In this document: positions 24,740-37,204 of the stretch, piece by piece | Numbering within the stretch: position 1 is the first letter of the stretch | Layout of the letters: each line of letters opens with the position of its first letter | Assembly (NCBI GenBank): GCA_030068075.1 | Contig: CM057844.1 | Coordinates: forward strand, 5,270,001 to 5,334,000 | Direction: 5' to 3' | Origin: Paguma larvata | Lineage: Eukaryota; Chordata; Mammalia; Carnivora; Viverridae | DNA: 64,000 nt | Notes under the pieces: generated by a model | The model's database searches: none | What the model was told of the DNA's origin: nothing | What the model saw: only the letters and a program-made list of their open reading frames with translations | Translations under genes and position numbers: made by a program

Positions 24740-25300
24740 TCTCAGAAGGGGATGCTCTGGTTCTCTGATGCCACATAACCAATTATTCCATACATTCTGT
24801 AGGTCAGTAACTCAAGCAAGGGCAAGGTAGGGGACAGTTTGCCTCTGTTCTATAATGTCTAAGGCCTCAGCTGGGAAGACTTGTAGGCTGCAGATGACTT
24901 GATGGCTGGGGGCTGGATTCATCTTGAGATAAACCATTTCATTCCTCCTCCCCCCCCCACCCCCGAAAACATGCCAGGTATCCAAAAATGACAGTAAGTT
25001 GTCATTATATAACCAGAAATTGATGCTGGCTGTGACTGGGATCTTGGCTGGCTGAGGTGTTGGCCAAAACATTACATGTGGCCTCTCCATGAGTCTTGGG
25101 CTTCCTCACAACATAGCATCCGGGTTCCCAGGACATGTGTCCTGAGAAAACCAGTATAGAAAGCTCCATGTTCTTTTCCAACCTAGTCTTAGAAATTGAG
25201 CAGTGTGTCTTTCACCATGTTCTATTCATAAAAGCCAGGCCAGGATCAGGGGGAGGGAACCCAGGATCCATCTCTTCAGCAGGCGTGGCATGGTCAAGAA
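24740..25300 (-). repeat. Old LTR-like interspersed repeat interrupted by a C-rich insertion
   Basis: Blocks 'GAAATTGATGCTGGCTGTGA', 'GCCTCTCCATGAGTCTTGGG' and 'CTTCCTCACAACATAGCATC' fit the family seen at 3885-4370. A roughly 80-base segment (about 24940-25020) with a C-run does not fit and contains the 36-base duplication. Confidence 0.5.
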
Positions 25301-25487
25301 AGAGCACAGCACATGGAATGGGATTTGACATAGCCATTTTTGGCTAAAACAATTTACACAGAAGCAATTATATCAGGAGTTGAAATCCAAGTGCATAGAT
25401 GGGCTAGGCAGAAATGAAAATGAGGCAAGTGGACTACTATATACTTAGAAAAATTATAGAATTCTTCTTCACTTTGTCAGAGAAATA

Positions 25488-25590
25488 TTCTTTCTCTCTC
25501 TCTCCCTTTACCTCTTTCCCTCCCTGCCTTTCTCTATTTCTCTCTCTCCTTCCCTCCCTCTCTACCTCTCCTTCTCTCTGTCTCTGTCTG
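25488..25590 (+). repeat. CT-rich low-complexity tract
   Basis: About 100 bases almost purely C and T, with CTCTCTCTC and TCCCTCCCT units, not attached to a SINE head. Confidence 0.9.
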
Positions 25591-26417
25591 AACAGAGAAC
25601 CCTCCAGTATAACCTCTGTTCTCTCACTTTTGACACAGACATGAGTAGAAGCAGACACTTTAGTATAGGGAAAGCAACAGTGAGAACATAATAAAAGATG
25701 ACACTTGTCCTCAGTGTCAGGATACTGTGGCAAACTTGAAGGCCCATGCCCTGGCCAGAGTTTGGCCACAACTCAATTCCATCCAGTTGGTGCCAGAGTA
25801 TGGGTTCAGTGTGGCCAGATTTGATTTCTCAGGAAATGACAGACACTTTTTTTTAAATGTGGACTCTTGATTTTTTTTTCATTATTTTGGTTCAAATTAG
25901 AATCAAACAAATGCTCTTGTGAAAGCCAAGTACACCAGCACAGTGGCAAGAGTTTGCCCAGCGGCCCAGCATTTCACCCCTCTGATTTTTATTTGGCAAC
26001 CAGGTGAGATTAAGTGGAAGATAATGAGGCTGGAACCAGTAGCAAGATTTAAAGGCAATGGAAGGTCTCTGTTAGAAGACCTGTACCAGTTGCTTTGCAT
26101 ATCTGTGGTATAAGGCCGACACTGTGAGTCAGGGATAGTTCTACAGTGATGATGAAAGTTCACCTGTAGTAGAGACTAATGCGGGCGCAGAGAAGTTCTT
26201 CCGCCCTTGGCAAGTACATAAAATGCCTTTTATATGGGGTAGAGATAAATACTGGCTAGTGCTTGAATAAATAGGGCTTCACTAAACCTCAGATAACATT
26301 TAGGAAACTTTTTGGTCATATCCTTCCTCAATATAAATGGTAAATAAGACTTGTACATTACTGTGATGCATTTAATTGATTTTAAAACTTGATGAAATAA
26401 CTTAAAAAACAAACAAG

Positions 26418-26611
26418 TTTTTTTCAGTATTTATTTTTTGGGGAGAGTGCAAGCAGGGGAGAGGCAGAGAGAGGAGGACAGAAGATCTGAAGAGGACTCT
26501 GGGCTGACAGGCTGACATCAGCGAACCTGATGTGGAGCTTAAACTCACAAGCCGCAAGATCATGACCTGAGCCGAAAGATGCTCAACTGACTGAGCCACC
26601 CAGGTGCCCCC
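26418..26611 (-). mobile_element. CanSINE, minus orientation
   Basis: T-run, purine-rich body, 'GCTGACAGGCTGACATCAGC', and end 'TGAGCCACCCAGGTGCCCC'. AAAACAA-type sequence is present on both flanks. Confidence 0.92.
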
Positions 26612-28127
26612 CAAAACAATCAAATTTTAAAGCTGGATTCCCTTTATCTATAAAGAGCCTGCATGAAAATTATATTTAGTAAAAAAGAACAATTCAGGAA
26701 GTAGTGGTCATTTACTGCAGCTACAATTGTGGAGGTAAAATTTTCTTATTAGCAAGATAGTTTGCTTAGCAAAATCATACCAAATTTTGGCATTTTTATA
26801 ATCATAGGCAGTATAAAGCAGTCCACAGAGGGCTCTGGCAAATGATTTAAAGTGCACAATATTGAATGCTGTGCTCTGGAGGTTTGAAACCTCACCAGAA
26901 CTCCAATGAGCACTGTGGTATAAAAGAAAATGAAATAGAGGGAACACTACACTCATTTTAGTAACCCATGCTTTAACGAATCGGGGAAAGTCCTTAGCAG
27001 AAAGTGGTAGGGCTAAAGAACAAATTGAGAGCTTTTCAATATTTAAAGCTTTCAATGAGTTATCATCCCAAATAGTAAGTGCTTAGATGGAAAAAACAAG
27101 GAAGGGGGAGGCAGAAAGAACAAGGTCCAAAATGAAAATCAGCTCTATCTACTGTGATCCTAAAATGCACGGCATTCTGATAACCCATATTATTCTTGTG
27201 TGCACTTACATGTGTGGGATCATTTTTGCACAGGATCATAAAAATTAAAGGAAAATTAAAAGGATAATGTATTTTTCACATTCACGCAATGGCATTTTCA
27301 CAAAGTAGGCAAAACTGAAGCTAGGATTTTAAATCCCAAGGCCAATTAATTTGTCCACACAGACTTTAGCAGAGCTTGATAAATGAAAAAAAGATCTATG
27401 GGAAAAAAAGTCCTATTATGTCATCAAAGTAAGGGAGAGAGTCAAATGTAACAGGAGAGCATGCGTGCATTTCATTCACCATCCAAACTGGAATGTTCTG
27501 CCATTAACTAAACTGCCACTAGTGACTGGAGAGTATGGATGACTTTTTGACTTTTCATTCTGTCAAACTGAACAGCCCAGCATCGCTGACGGGTGGGAAC
27601 CCCTGGGCCACCCCATTCCCCTTAGCAAGTTAGTAACTTATGGTGGCAGGCCGCTGGTTGCCCCTTCAATATCCTGTCTGTCGTTTGTTCTTAGTAACAG
27701 ACTCCTGGAAAATAAAAACTGGCTGAAAAACTACATTTTCTAACTCGTGACCTAAGAGGTTGGTCAAGAGATTTATAAGCAGGAGTCCTTGTGTGGGGCA
27801 ATGGGAAAAGTCATTTTTCTGTAGTCCTTCCTCCTTTCTGCTTCTTGCACATGGAACAGTTGGAGTCACAGCAGCCGCCTCAAGATGCTGAGAGTGGAAG
27901 CCACATATTAAAGATGGAAGAACAAAAGATAGAAGGGTCTGGGTTCCTGAGGATACCAGGGAGCCTCTTACCAGACCCGAGTTGCTTTTCTCCAGATAGT
28001 TTTAATGAGAGAAAGACATAAACTTCTTTTTCAATTCTTTATTCGACTCTAACTCTAAACACTCTAGAATTTCTGTGTTGTAAGGACTTCTAAAAGCCAC
28101 CAAGTGTAATTCTCGGATCACCTCTGT

Positions 28128-28200
28128 GAGAGAGGGAGGGCAGAAGGGGAAAGGGAGAGGAAAGAGATGGAGAAAGAGGGAGAGAGGAGAGAGACAGGAG
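28128..28200 (+). repeat. Purine-rich GA/GGGA tract
   Basis: About 70 bases of almost pure purine (AGAGAGGGAGGGCAGAAGGG and similar) directly before an MIR. Confidence 0.85.
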
Positions 28201-28204
28201 CAAT

Positions 28205-28345
28205 GGTGAAGAACTCACAGTCTGGAGCCTGGGTTTAAATCCCAGCACGTCACTTTGTCATCGTCTTGGCCCTAGACAAATCACCTCAGCTTTACTGCGC
28301 CTTGGCTCCCTCATCCATAAAATGGGGGTGAAAGCAGCATGGGCC
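28205..28345 (+). repeat. MIR SINE, plus orientation
   Basis: 'GGAGCCTGGGTTTAAATCCC', 'GCCCTAGACAAATCACCTCA' and 'CATCCATAAAATGGGGGTGA'. Confidence 0.8.
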
Positions 28346-30364
28346 TTGGAGATTTCCTGCAAGAGCTGAGGCAGTTAACATATGCAGCAGTCCCCCGACC
28401 TTCATCAGGTGTTCCTACTGCCTTATGAGGACCCCGCCGGGGCATGCTCTTGTCTCCTGGGCTGCACATTCCCCCTTGGAGGAGACCCGGAATCTTAGGA
28501 AGTTGTTTTGTAGGATGAATAAGCACTGTGTTCCCATCACTTCTGGTGGTCTGTCTTTGATCTGCTTTCCAGGGCCATGGCACACAAGTCTGATCTGTTT
28601 TCTGCATGTACACATCCCTTGAGTGTTTGAGGACAGTCATCCTGAATCTTCACCTCTGCGGCTCAACATCTGGGGTGACTTCGAGTCTCTGGATGCGCGT
28701 CAGCTTGTTTTTTTCCTGCCTTAAGCGTGACTCCAAGAAGCAAATACTCCAGGGGCACCTCTGTTTTTGTGACATATTCTTTGACATGATCATGTTTGGC
28801 ACGTAACAAGCTCATCACCTCTGCATTGTTGTCATGAATTGTGCCCTTTGTTGACATTAATGCTTTTTTTCTTCAATTAATTCCGCTTTTTTGGATACTA
28901 ATGTTGCTGCTGCTTCTGATAGCTGTTGAATTTGTGTGGCACCTTTTGCTGGTGCACTTTTAACATTTCATTTTGAAACTTTGGACGTCATTTTGTTTTG
29001 ATAGTTCCCCTATATTTTGAATTTGGCGCAAACACAGAGCTTTGCTCTCAAAACAGCGCAGTTTAAAACCATGGCATTCACTGTTGCGACTGTTGTTTTT
29101 CCCAATGCCATTCTGGTTTATCGTTGTTTACAGCACGGTGGCTGTTTCCTTTGTTTCCTTCCCTGTGGTTACATGAATGATATTTTCTCCTGTCTTATCA
29201 TCTCCCGAGTTTGGAAGGCGAATTTACTCGTGCTGTTCAAAAGCATCCATTACATTATTCCTTCTATACGTAAGAGTCAAGACCAAAATACTACCTTTGG
29301 GTTTCCCCATTTAAGATCATTCCTATTTCTCCCTGGCCACCTCTCCCTATTTTCAAAGAACTTGGTCCTGATTAGATTTAGATGAAGGTTCATTATTACC
29401 TATTTTGCATTTATTCTCAGACTTACAAGCTTTTCAATTGTTTGGTGCTTGTTACTTATCTTTTTAAACTATCGTAAAGTCCTAAATTTTCCTTTCTGCC
29501 TCAGTTATTCAGAATAAGCATTAAAGAACATCGAAGATCATTCCTCTGAGGCCTCACACACAAAACAACAGCTGTCGTTTTGCTGTCTTTAAATAGGAGA
29601 GGTATAGGTCCACATATACTTATCAAATCGCCACATTTTCCTGAAAATTCTGTGTGGCTAGTTTCATGTTTTTATGCCATTTTATCCTGGAAAGGGAATT
29701 TGGGGTGCCTGTCTTATTTTTGTTCTTGGGGGGAGAGGGTGGTAATCTGTTATTTTTCCCTTGAAATGTGTTTGTTTTCCCCCTATCATTCTCGAAGAAT
29801 CAAAAATTCATCAGAATATAACTAGCTGAGTAAATTTTTCTTTGATTTTGTCTGGAATGGGCTCGACCGCACTACATGGTATTTAGGTAAGGACAGTTCT
29901 CTTCTAGCATGTCTCAGTTGTCTCTGTTTCATTTGTCGGGGTCTCTTCTTTGGGAAAACCAATGATCTGTATGTTGCCTCCATGTTGATCACACTTTCTT
30001 GTGTCTTGGAACAAATGTATCCTTTGCCCTCCGCCCTCCGCCCTCCAGGGGAGATTTGCGCTTTGTCTTCAGCATCAAACATTGTTCAGTAGCAGTTCTC
30101 TCTCCTGATAGGGATTGAATTTCAATCCTTTCTGATGCATCTTATTTTTCATCTAATTCTGTAGCCTTCTCAGCTCAGCTTTCACTCTTCTGATGCCTTC
30201 GGCTCCCATTTCAGAGCCTGGTTGATCAAACTGTACTGAAGATAATCATTAGTTTTCTGCAGTGCGTGTGTGCATGTGACTGTGTGACTTTTGCATTTTG
30301 GAATATTGTCAAGAGTTCATTCTTTCTCTGATTTTTCCAGGTGTTGTTCCCTTTCCCTTACTCC

Positions 30365-30860
30365 ATATAATCCTTTTGTTTCAGGTGCCTTTTGCTAAGC
30401 AACAAACTCACACCAAAACTTAGTGGTTCAAACAACCACCATTCTATTACTTTTCATGATTTTGTGGCCCAGAAATTTAGGTAGGGTTTTGCTGGGCAAT
30501 TCCTTTATTCCATGTGTTTGCAACAGAAGTCACTTGGTGACATTTAGCTGGCGGAGCATCCAAGATGGCTTCACTCATGTGCCTGGTGCTTTGTCAGGGA
30601 TGGCACCTGGAACCTGGAACTGTCGACTGGAGAACCCAGGTGTGGCATGGCCAACATGGCAATCACAGGGTAGGTATCTGGACTTATTTGGCATTTCAGG
30701 GCTCCAGGAGCCACTGTTCTCACAAACAAGGATACACTGCCTGGCCCCTGACCCAGCCTGACCCATAAGTCACACCATATCACTTCCTTTGTATTCTATC
30801 TGTCAAGACAGTCACAAGCCTGCCAAGATTCAAAGGGAGGAAATGTAGACCCCATCACTC
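30365..30860 (-). repeat. Old LTR-like interspersed repeat, best preserved copy
   Basis: Ordered blocks 'CCAAAACTTAGTGGTTCAAA', 'TGTGGCCCAGAAATTTAGGT', 'CATCCAAGATGGCTTCACTC', 'TAAGTCACACCATATCACTT' and 'TTCAAAGGGAGGAAATGTAG'. Confidence 0.65.
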
Positions 30861-32439
30861 AGCATGTTATTTTCCCCTTTAATCGTCCCAAGCACAGTGA
30901 GATCTCTTCATGATAACTGCTGCTCTATGACATTGGGGAGGTGTTACGTCTGAAGAGGCAAAGTGGTATCTGTAGCTCTTTTCAGCTGCTTGTAGCAAGC
31001 TCTCGGATTCGGCTGTACTGTTCTAGATGCCGTGTGCTTATTTACCCCATCAAGGGCATCATTAGCCTCTGTGGAGACTGTGTCATATCACTGACCCACA
31101 TCAAGCTCAATATAACTAATGTCCCCAACTCACCCTCTTGTCTGGTGGGATGTTCTTGCCCCACCTGCTGGCTTCTAGTAAGCATCACCCCTTTAAGAGT
31201 TCCTTCAAGTGGACAAATTTTCACTCTTCCTCTTGTTGAGAAGACCCAAACCCAGGCATGGGGAAGCACCTCTCCATCTCTCCATGTGCCATGGAGAGCA
31301 GCCCAGGACCTCAGTTGTAAGCTATCCCAGAGCTTGTCCATGAGCACCAGCATGTGCCTACCAACAAGGACAACCCAATCTATAGATAGGGTGGGGAAGG
31401 GAGTTAGTTAGAATATGATAAATGATAAATATATCGAATATGATAAAGCCTCGTCTTCCAAAATGGAAAGGTCATAGGTATGTCAGGAGTTGACAGATCA
31501 AAGATGAAACTGCTATAAACACATTAGTTGGAGTTCTGGGGGTAACCACTGAGGAACTAACAACAGAAATACCTCAAAGTGGTTGCCCCTAGAGAGAACT
31601 TGGAAGGAGAAACCAGCCCGCCTCACATGCAGCCCTGAAGCACAATTTAATCTTTTACCCTGTGCATGGATTTTATTATAAACAATTAAATGATAAGTAT
31701 TTGGATATCAAAAATATTGCATATTTTAGAATGACACAAACCACTTAAAGTTCTATTTAGAGGTTAGTTTGTAATGATATAACATGTTCTCTTCTTGCTT
31801 TGGATTTAAGCTTTATTTTCATCATTTAAATTTATTTCTAAATCACAAAATTGGGACAAAACCATGAGCGAGTTGAAGAGAAGGAAATAAGAAAATAAAT
31901 AAGAACTGGAAGCCCTCCCCAGTGAATTCAGCAGCCTTTTTTTGTATCAGTCTATGTACCTTTAATTTTTATGTCCTTCTGGAAAAATTAAATTGGAACT
32001 CCCTTTATCACTTCTTCATTTCATTTTTCCCATTGTAAAAAGGGCAAGAGCTTAACGTGCCACAGACTAAAGCTGCAGGGGCAGCTGGACACACATGGGC
32101 AGATGCCCGAGTCTCTGGACAGCTGGCTGGGTCTTCCACTCACATTTTCCAAAGTCCACGGTTCCAGGCAGCAGCTGGAACTCGGTGGGGCAGGTGAGGG
32201 GGGCGGGCAAGCTTGAGGGGTGCATGACGTTTTCTTCTGGTTTAATGTTTAAAAAGAGGAATGCTTAAGCATCAAAAAAAAAAAAAAAAGTATTCCTCCA
32301 GTTTGTGTTTATCCTTTAGCCAGAAAAAAAAAATCCTTTTCTACACTGTGAGAATTAGATGTCTTTAGTAGCAACAGTAGTAGTGGTGGTAGTAGTAATA
32401 GGAGGAAAAGGAGAAGAATAAAAGCAGTCACTCAGAGGA

Positions 32440-32600
32440 CGATCCATATTCAGTGCGCCTGCTCACTAGCAGCACCAGCCTCACCCCGAATCTTGTTAAA
32501 ACTGCAGTATATTAGTGCCCCCCTCCCCTGCTCAGAATCTGCATTTTAAGGAGATGCACAGGGGCTTTGTGTGCACATTACGGTTTAAGAAGTGCTACTG
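32440..32600 (+). repeat. MER5A-like hAT element
   Basis: 'CAGCCTCACCCCGAATCTTG', 'GCTCAGAATCTGCATTTTAA' and 'TTTAAGAAGTGCTACTG' follow the MER5A order. Confidence 0.6.
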
Positions 32601-32643
32601 TAAGGTACAGATTAGAGATTCTAGGTCAAGACAATTCAAGTCC

Positions 32644-32815
32644 TTGTTCTCAGCCTTAGCTTAGAATCATCTGGGAGCTCGAGAAAAAAAATGCTGATTG
32701 CTGGGTTCTACCCCAGAATAATTAAAGCACAGCTTCTGGGGGTGGGGTCTGGGTCTGGGTATATTTCAAGTGTCCCAGGTGACATCAATGTGTAGCCATG
32801 GCTCAGAACATTAAG
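32644..32815 (+). repeat. MER5A-like hAT element
   Basis: 'TTAGAATCATCTGGGAGCTC', 'GCTGGGTTCTACCCCAGAAT', 'TGGGGTCTGGGTCTGGGTAT' and 'CCCAGGTGACATCAATGTGT' match the MER5A pattern. Confidence 0.75.
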
Positions 32816-33077
32816 TGATGCTGGGAGTTGCTAAGCTGTCTGTCCCCCACTACGTGCTGCCTCCTCCTGGCTGGGTTCTATAAAGAAAACCCGCGCATAC
32901 TTCCCCTTGTCAAATCCACAATCATTCACAAAATGTCCTAGCTAAGACAGTATCAGATAAAACATGGCAATGCCTGGGGTCGGGGTGGATTACTCCATAC
33001 TTGTCAGAAACAAACCCACCGTGGGAAGGCTTATCCAGGTTCCTGGAAGAAAATGTAATTAAAAGACCCCATTTGTG

Positions 33078-33269
33078 AGGGCACCTGTGTGGCTCAATTG
33101 GTTAAGCATCTGATTTTGACTCAGGTCATGATCTTGTGGCTTGTGGGTTCAAGCCCCATGCCAGACTCGCTGCTGTCAATGCAGAGCCCGCTTCGGATCC
33201 TCTGTCCCCCTCTCTCTGCCCCTCCCCTGCTGTGCTCCCTCAAAAATAATTTTAAAAAACATTAAAACA
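33078..33269 (+). mobile_element. CanSINE
   Basis: Head 'GGGCACCTGTGTGGCTCAAT', 'CAGGTCATGATCTTGTGGCT' and a tail with CTCTCTGCCCCTCCCCTGC and an A-rich end. AAAAGACC occurs on both flanks as a probable target duplication. Confidence 0.93.
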
Positions 33270-33938
33270 AAAGACCTCAGCTTTGAGTCATAAAGTAAAT
33301 TGCCTTTCATTAAAGAAATGCCTTATTTTCATGAACTACATGAAATGCTAATAAGTGTTGCAAAGTAAGAATATTGAAATTTGCTTCCCTAAGACATTGA
33401 ACAGCTTCAGTTGTATCCAGCAATGCTTTCCTCAAATGTGGTTTGAGAATTTAATCCAAATGGAAAGCACGGTCATTGGGTAATCAATCAGTCACAATTC
33501 CTAGTTTTATAACTGAGAGACAAAATAAAATAAGGGCTGACAGAAGGTGCGCATGTTTCAAATACTTTTGCATGAGCCCGTCACCACCGCCAAATGTTAG
33601 CCTCTTGAGGCATAAATTAATTTACCACAAATGCATGCTGGGTTGTGTCTGGATTCCGCTCTGGTGAGCAGTAAGTGTTAGACTTTTGGACAACAGCTTA
33701 AAGAATGACATTTCTCCTACTTGCTGTGATTTTTACCCTTGAGCAGAATGTTTTTCTTGGAAAGGATTTCCAGGAGGGGTTTCGGACATAATTCTGGTCA
33801 TGTGTGCGGGCCTTGTGGGCACTTTTATGAATAGAGTGGCAGCTGTCCTGGTAGGAAGGCACACTCTTAACCCCTGGAACGTGTGCCCCAGTAAACACAT
33901 TAACCATCAATCACAAGGATCTCCGTGTGCGGCCTCAC

Positions 33939-34107
33939 CTGGTACTGCTGTCCAGTGCAGAGGATGAGGTGGTCGTAGAGCACGATTTCCTCTTTGGAAA
34001 CCACCACATGCTTGGCTGCTCGGTCTATGGCAGTCATTCTACCAACCACCACATTGACCCAGGAGCACAGCGACATCAACGCATAATCTTTATCATTAAA
34101 ACAGTGG
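33939..34107 (-). CDS. CFAP61: CFAP61 internal exon C
   Basis: A 169-base exon with acceptor CCTCTCTTTGCAG and donor CCAG|GTGAGG. It supplies the last base of a split Asp codon and then 56 codons, ending in phase 0 with Gln-Gln-Tyr-Gln. The sequence starts HCFNDKDYALMSLCSWVNVV. Its middle (VVVGRMTAIDRAAKHVVVSK) and end (VLYDHLILCTGQQYQ) follow the pattern of pyridine-nucleotide-disulfide-oxidoreductase-like proteins: a strand carrying 'G-x-M-x-x-I-D', then 'Y-D-x-L-I-L-x-T-G'. In that fold the last motif is the ATG-type motif before the second domain. This supports the FAD-like domain reading of CFAP61, but whether flavin is bound cannot be read from sequence. Both neighbours join without a gap. 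Confidence 0.94.
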
Positions 34108-36165
34108 CTGCAAAGAGAGGCTCCGTCAGTGACATTTGAGCAGCTGACAGTGGGCATTAATTAGACATCTGGTGAGCTGGTTCAAGTCCCCTCATGGGCC
34201 AAGCCTGTGCTCTTGCTGTGAGTTTATCAGGACTGTGGCTAGATACTGGGAGATTTTTCGTCATGAGACAGTCGCAAACTGACACCTTCCCATTAAAGCT
34301 AAATTGTTCCACCTGACATAGGCCAGCCCACAACAGGGAGGGTGAGTGTATATGTGTGCGTGTGCATGTGTCTCTGTGAAATCATTAACGTATACTCTTT
34401 CTTCTGCTTCTATTTCATGGTGGGTGTAAACTTACTTTAGCTGTTGAGTCATCATACTGACCACAGACTCAAAGGAAAAGAGGAAGAAGAAAGTGACATT
34501 GTGGAGGATTCCCAAAGGCAGGGGTCAAGGTCCTGAATATTGAGAACCTTTCTTATTTGCTAATGTTTACAGTAAATGATTCATTCTTAGAATTAGTGTA
34601 TGGATTCATGCCAAAACAACTACACGTTTTATTTAGAAAAGATGTCAATTAGGGAATTATGTTTGCAGCGAGTGCAGTCCCTGGAGACTTAAGGGATTCA
34701 TTCTGTAGGGCAAAGGTGATTTATGGAGAACTAGTAGTTCTGCAAACAGTGGGTCCAAGGTGGACAGGTTTTCTTTTCTGGGTTACATTTGAGTTTGAGC
34801 ACTCTAGTGTGAGAAAAGTGGAGTTTTGGTGGCTTTGGGTTTATTTAAAGAGTTCTATGAGGATGGTTTCCAGAATTTTCTGAAAGCTCTGACTTCATGT
34901 ATGTGACCTTTTAATGATCCTGTTCTGAAGACCCAGAGTGTAGGGTGGCAGAACAGTACAATGTTTCATTTAAATCAAGGCTTTGCTGTGCCATGGTGTG
35001 TGTCCCAGTGCGACTGGACCCTGGGGACTCTTCGGTTTCTTCACCTCTCAACAGGAGGTCACTGCCCTCCTCACATGCCTTGATCATTGTACAGGATGAA
35101 CCTGAGAACGTAAAAGATGCTGTTTTGTCAGTTGCAATGGGTACATGAAGGGTATTTTTCTAAATAATATAACAATGCATCATCCTGTTCGCCGTCCTTG
35201 GGGGCAAACGAGATTGTGAAGTGGTAATGGGAGAAGATTTTTTTTCTTTTGATCCACACATGGGTCAGCTCTCACCACACAAAAGGAATTCTCATAATGG
35301 ATGCGCATCAGACCCCGTGATAAGGGCCTATGAAAGAGAAGGGGGCTCTGAGCTTTGTATCGCTCCATGAAACAACATTTAAAAACAAGAGCATTTCTTT
35401 TTAATAAGAAAAGAAAATCAGGGACTGGCCTGTCCCCAGAATATAACAGAGAATGAGATGAAATTCTCTTTTAAAAAAAAAATCATTTTGGTACCTTAAC
35501 AGGAACACAGGAAACTTTGTTGATTCACACATTCATGAGAGACCCACAGAGGACTGCCCTTATTTGCTACACGGTCTCTGCATAATAGGAATGGTACTGT
35601 CAGTCGTCCAAGATGAGGAAAAATTAAATATAGTTAGTGCACAGGGATTAGTCTTATGAGGGTTTGCTCAAAGATAAAAGTTCTCAGGGGAAATCTGGGG
35701 AAGGTTAAGACAGTGTTATTTTTAATGATAGCAGGACAGTAGTGTTTGTAATGTCAGGATGCATATTTCAGAGTTAAAATTTGAAGCTCTGTCCAGTGGG
35801 AACTGGCACAGGGAAGACTGGTATTTGGGGGAAGCTTCGGAAACACTGAAGAATGTGGGGTGCTTGCTTTTATAGTCTGTTACTACACTGAATGATATTA
35901 GTCCATTTAAAGTATCACTGTGTAGGTGATTACTATCCATTCTAGATCTACTTTACCCATCAGGTAGGTGAAATTAGACTATGGAGACTGTTGGTGATAC
36001 TTTCTCAAAATTGTTTCCTAAGCAGAGCTAATGAGCATTAGGATTCTAACATGGCAGGGACTACCTCATGGGTTGGTGACAAGAGAAATATCTCTACTAG
36101 AGTTCTCTGGAAAAGAGAGAAAGAACCAAAGAGGGAATATCAATAAAACTTTATGTTTCTCTCTC

Positions 36166-36366
36166 TTTTTTTAATGTTTGTTTATTTTTGAGAGAGAGAG
36201 AGAGTATGAGTGGGAAAGGGACAGAAAGAGAGACACAGAATCCGAAGTAGGCTCCAGGCTCTGAGCTGTCAGCACAGAGCCCAACATGGGGCTTGAACTC
36301 ATGAGTCGTGAGATCATGCCCTGAGCTGAAGTCGGATGCTTAACTGACTGAGCCAGTCAGGCACCC
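36166..36366 (-). mobile_element. CanSINE, minus orientation
   Basis: It reads TTTTTTTAATGTTTGTTTAT, (GA)n-like body, 'GCTGTCAGCACAGAGCCCAA' and 'CTGACTGAGCCAGTCAGGCA'. Confidence 0.93.
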
Positions 36367-37204
36367 TGAAGCTTCATTTTTCCAAGTGAGCTTGACCCTG
36401 ACTCAAAAACAATGTGAAAGTTTGTCTTCACAGAACATTCTGGAAACAGGTAATAGAGGAGAAAAAAGCAGAAATGCAGAATGGGGAAATTTCTGGAAGG
36501 GAACATATGTGCAAAGTGGCCAGCTTGCCCCTGACACCCAATGATCAGGAGACTTAGCCCAAAGCTCTAGGTGCAAAATTACAAGCAAACTCCAGGGGAG
36601 CAATTACAAGCAGGATAGATTCATGCACTTCATGGAATCAGAACCCTTCAGAACTGGAAAGAACCTTAGAGGCTTTCATAAAGGATTTATTGTGACACTC
36701 TCTGAAGAAGAAGCATCACAATTAACGCTCGTTATTCAGGGTTGATTGTCCAATTAGTGGATTTCTCCTGCTTCCTGTTTCTCCCCTCCTCCCACTGCCT
36801 TCCTCTCTGCTGTATCCGGCATGTCATTAGCACCTCTACAAGACACTGGATTGGGAAGGGTGGGGGACAAAAAATGGCTATTCAAAAATTAGTAATAACA
36901 ATAATCAAAACACTGGTTAGGGCAAAGTTCGAAGCTTGTATTTAGAATGAGGAATTTAAATTATTAAATTTATGGATGTCAATGCACTAGTTATTCTTAA
37001 ACCTCATGACAGAGATAATCGCCTTTATTGAGGTAGGAGGACCATTTGAAAGGCAACATCCTGTTTGTGTTTCAATTTGTGGTTTCTAAGAATTATGGTA
37101 ATATGCAAGTTACCCACCCAGAGGCATCTGGCTGTGCTGTTTAGTCCCCGTCTATGACCGGATTGAGAGGATTGCTGCAGGTGCTTTAAGATGCAAACTT
37201 CATC

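Larger units (their letters stand above)
24541..33938 (-). other. CFAP61: CFAP61 intron between exons C and D
   Basis: A 9.4 kb intron. It carries an LTR-like repeat with an insertion (about 24740-25300), a CT-rich low-complexity tract (25488-25590), a CanSINE (26418-26611), a purine-rich tract and MIR (about 28128-28340), a coding-like minus-strand stretch of unknown origin (28663-28991), an LTR-like repeat (about 30365-30860), two MER5A-like elements (about 32440-32600 and 32644-32815) and a CanSINE (33078-33269). Bases 26620-28100, 29050-30350 and 30900-32280 show nothing I can name with confidence. Confidence 0.6.

Noticed and set aside
25437..25769. 110-codon minus-strand frame with Arg/Glu repeats
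   Set aside because: Arg-Glu repeats arise from the CT/GA-rich low-complexity tract.
30941..31411. 156-codon plus-strand open frame, the longest in the window
   Set aside because: It starts just outside an old LTR-like repeat, Ser/Cys/Leu-rich, with no domain, no CpG promoter and no polyadenylation context. I treat it as chance.
33078..33269. tRNA-like A and B box sequences
   Set aside because: They are the tRNA-derived heads of CanSINEs, here and at the other SINE copies, not functional tRNA genes.
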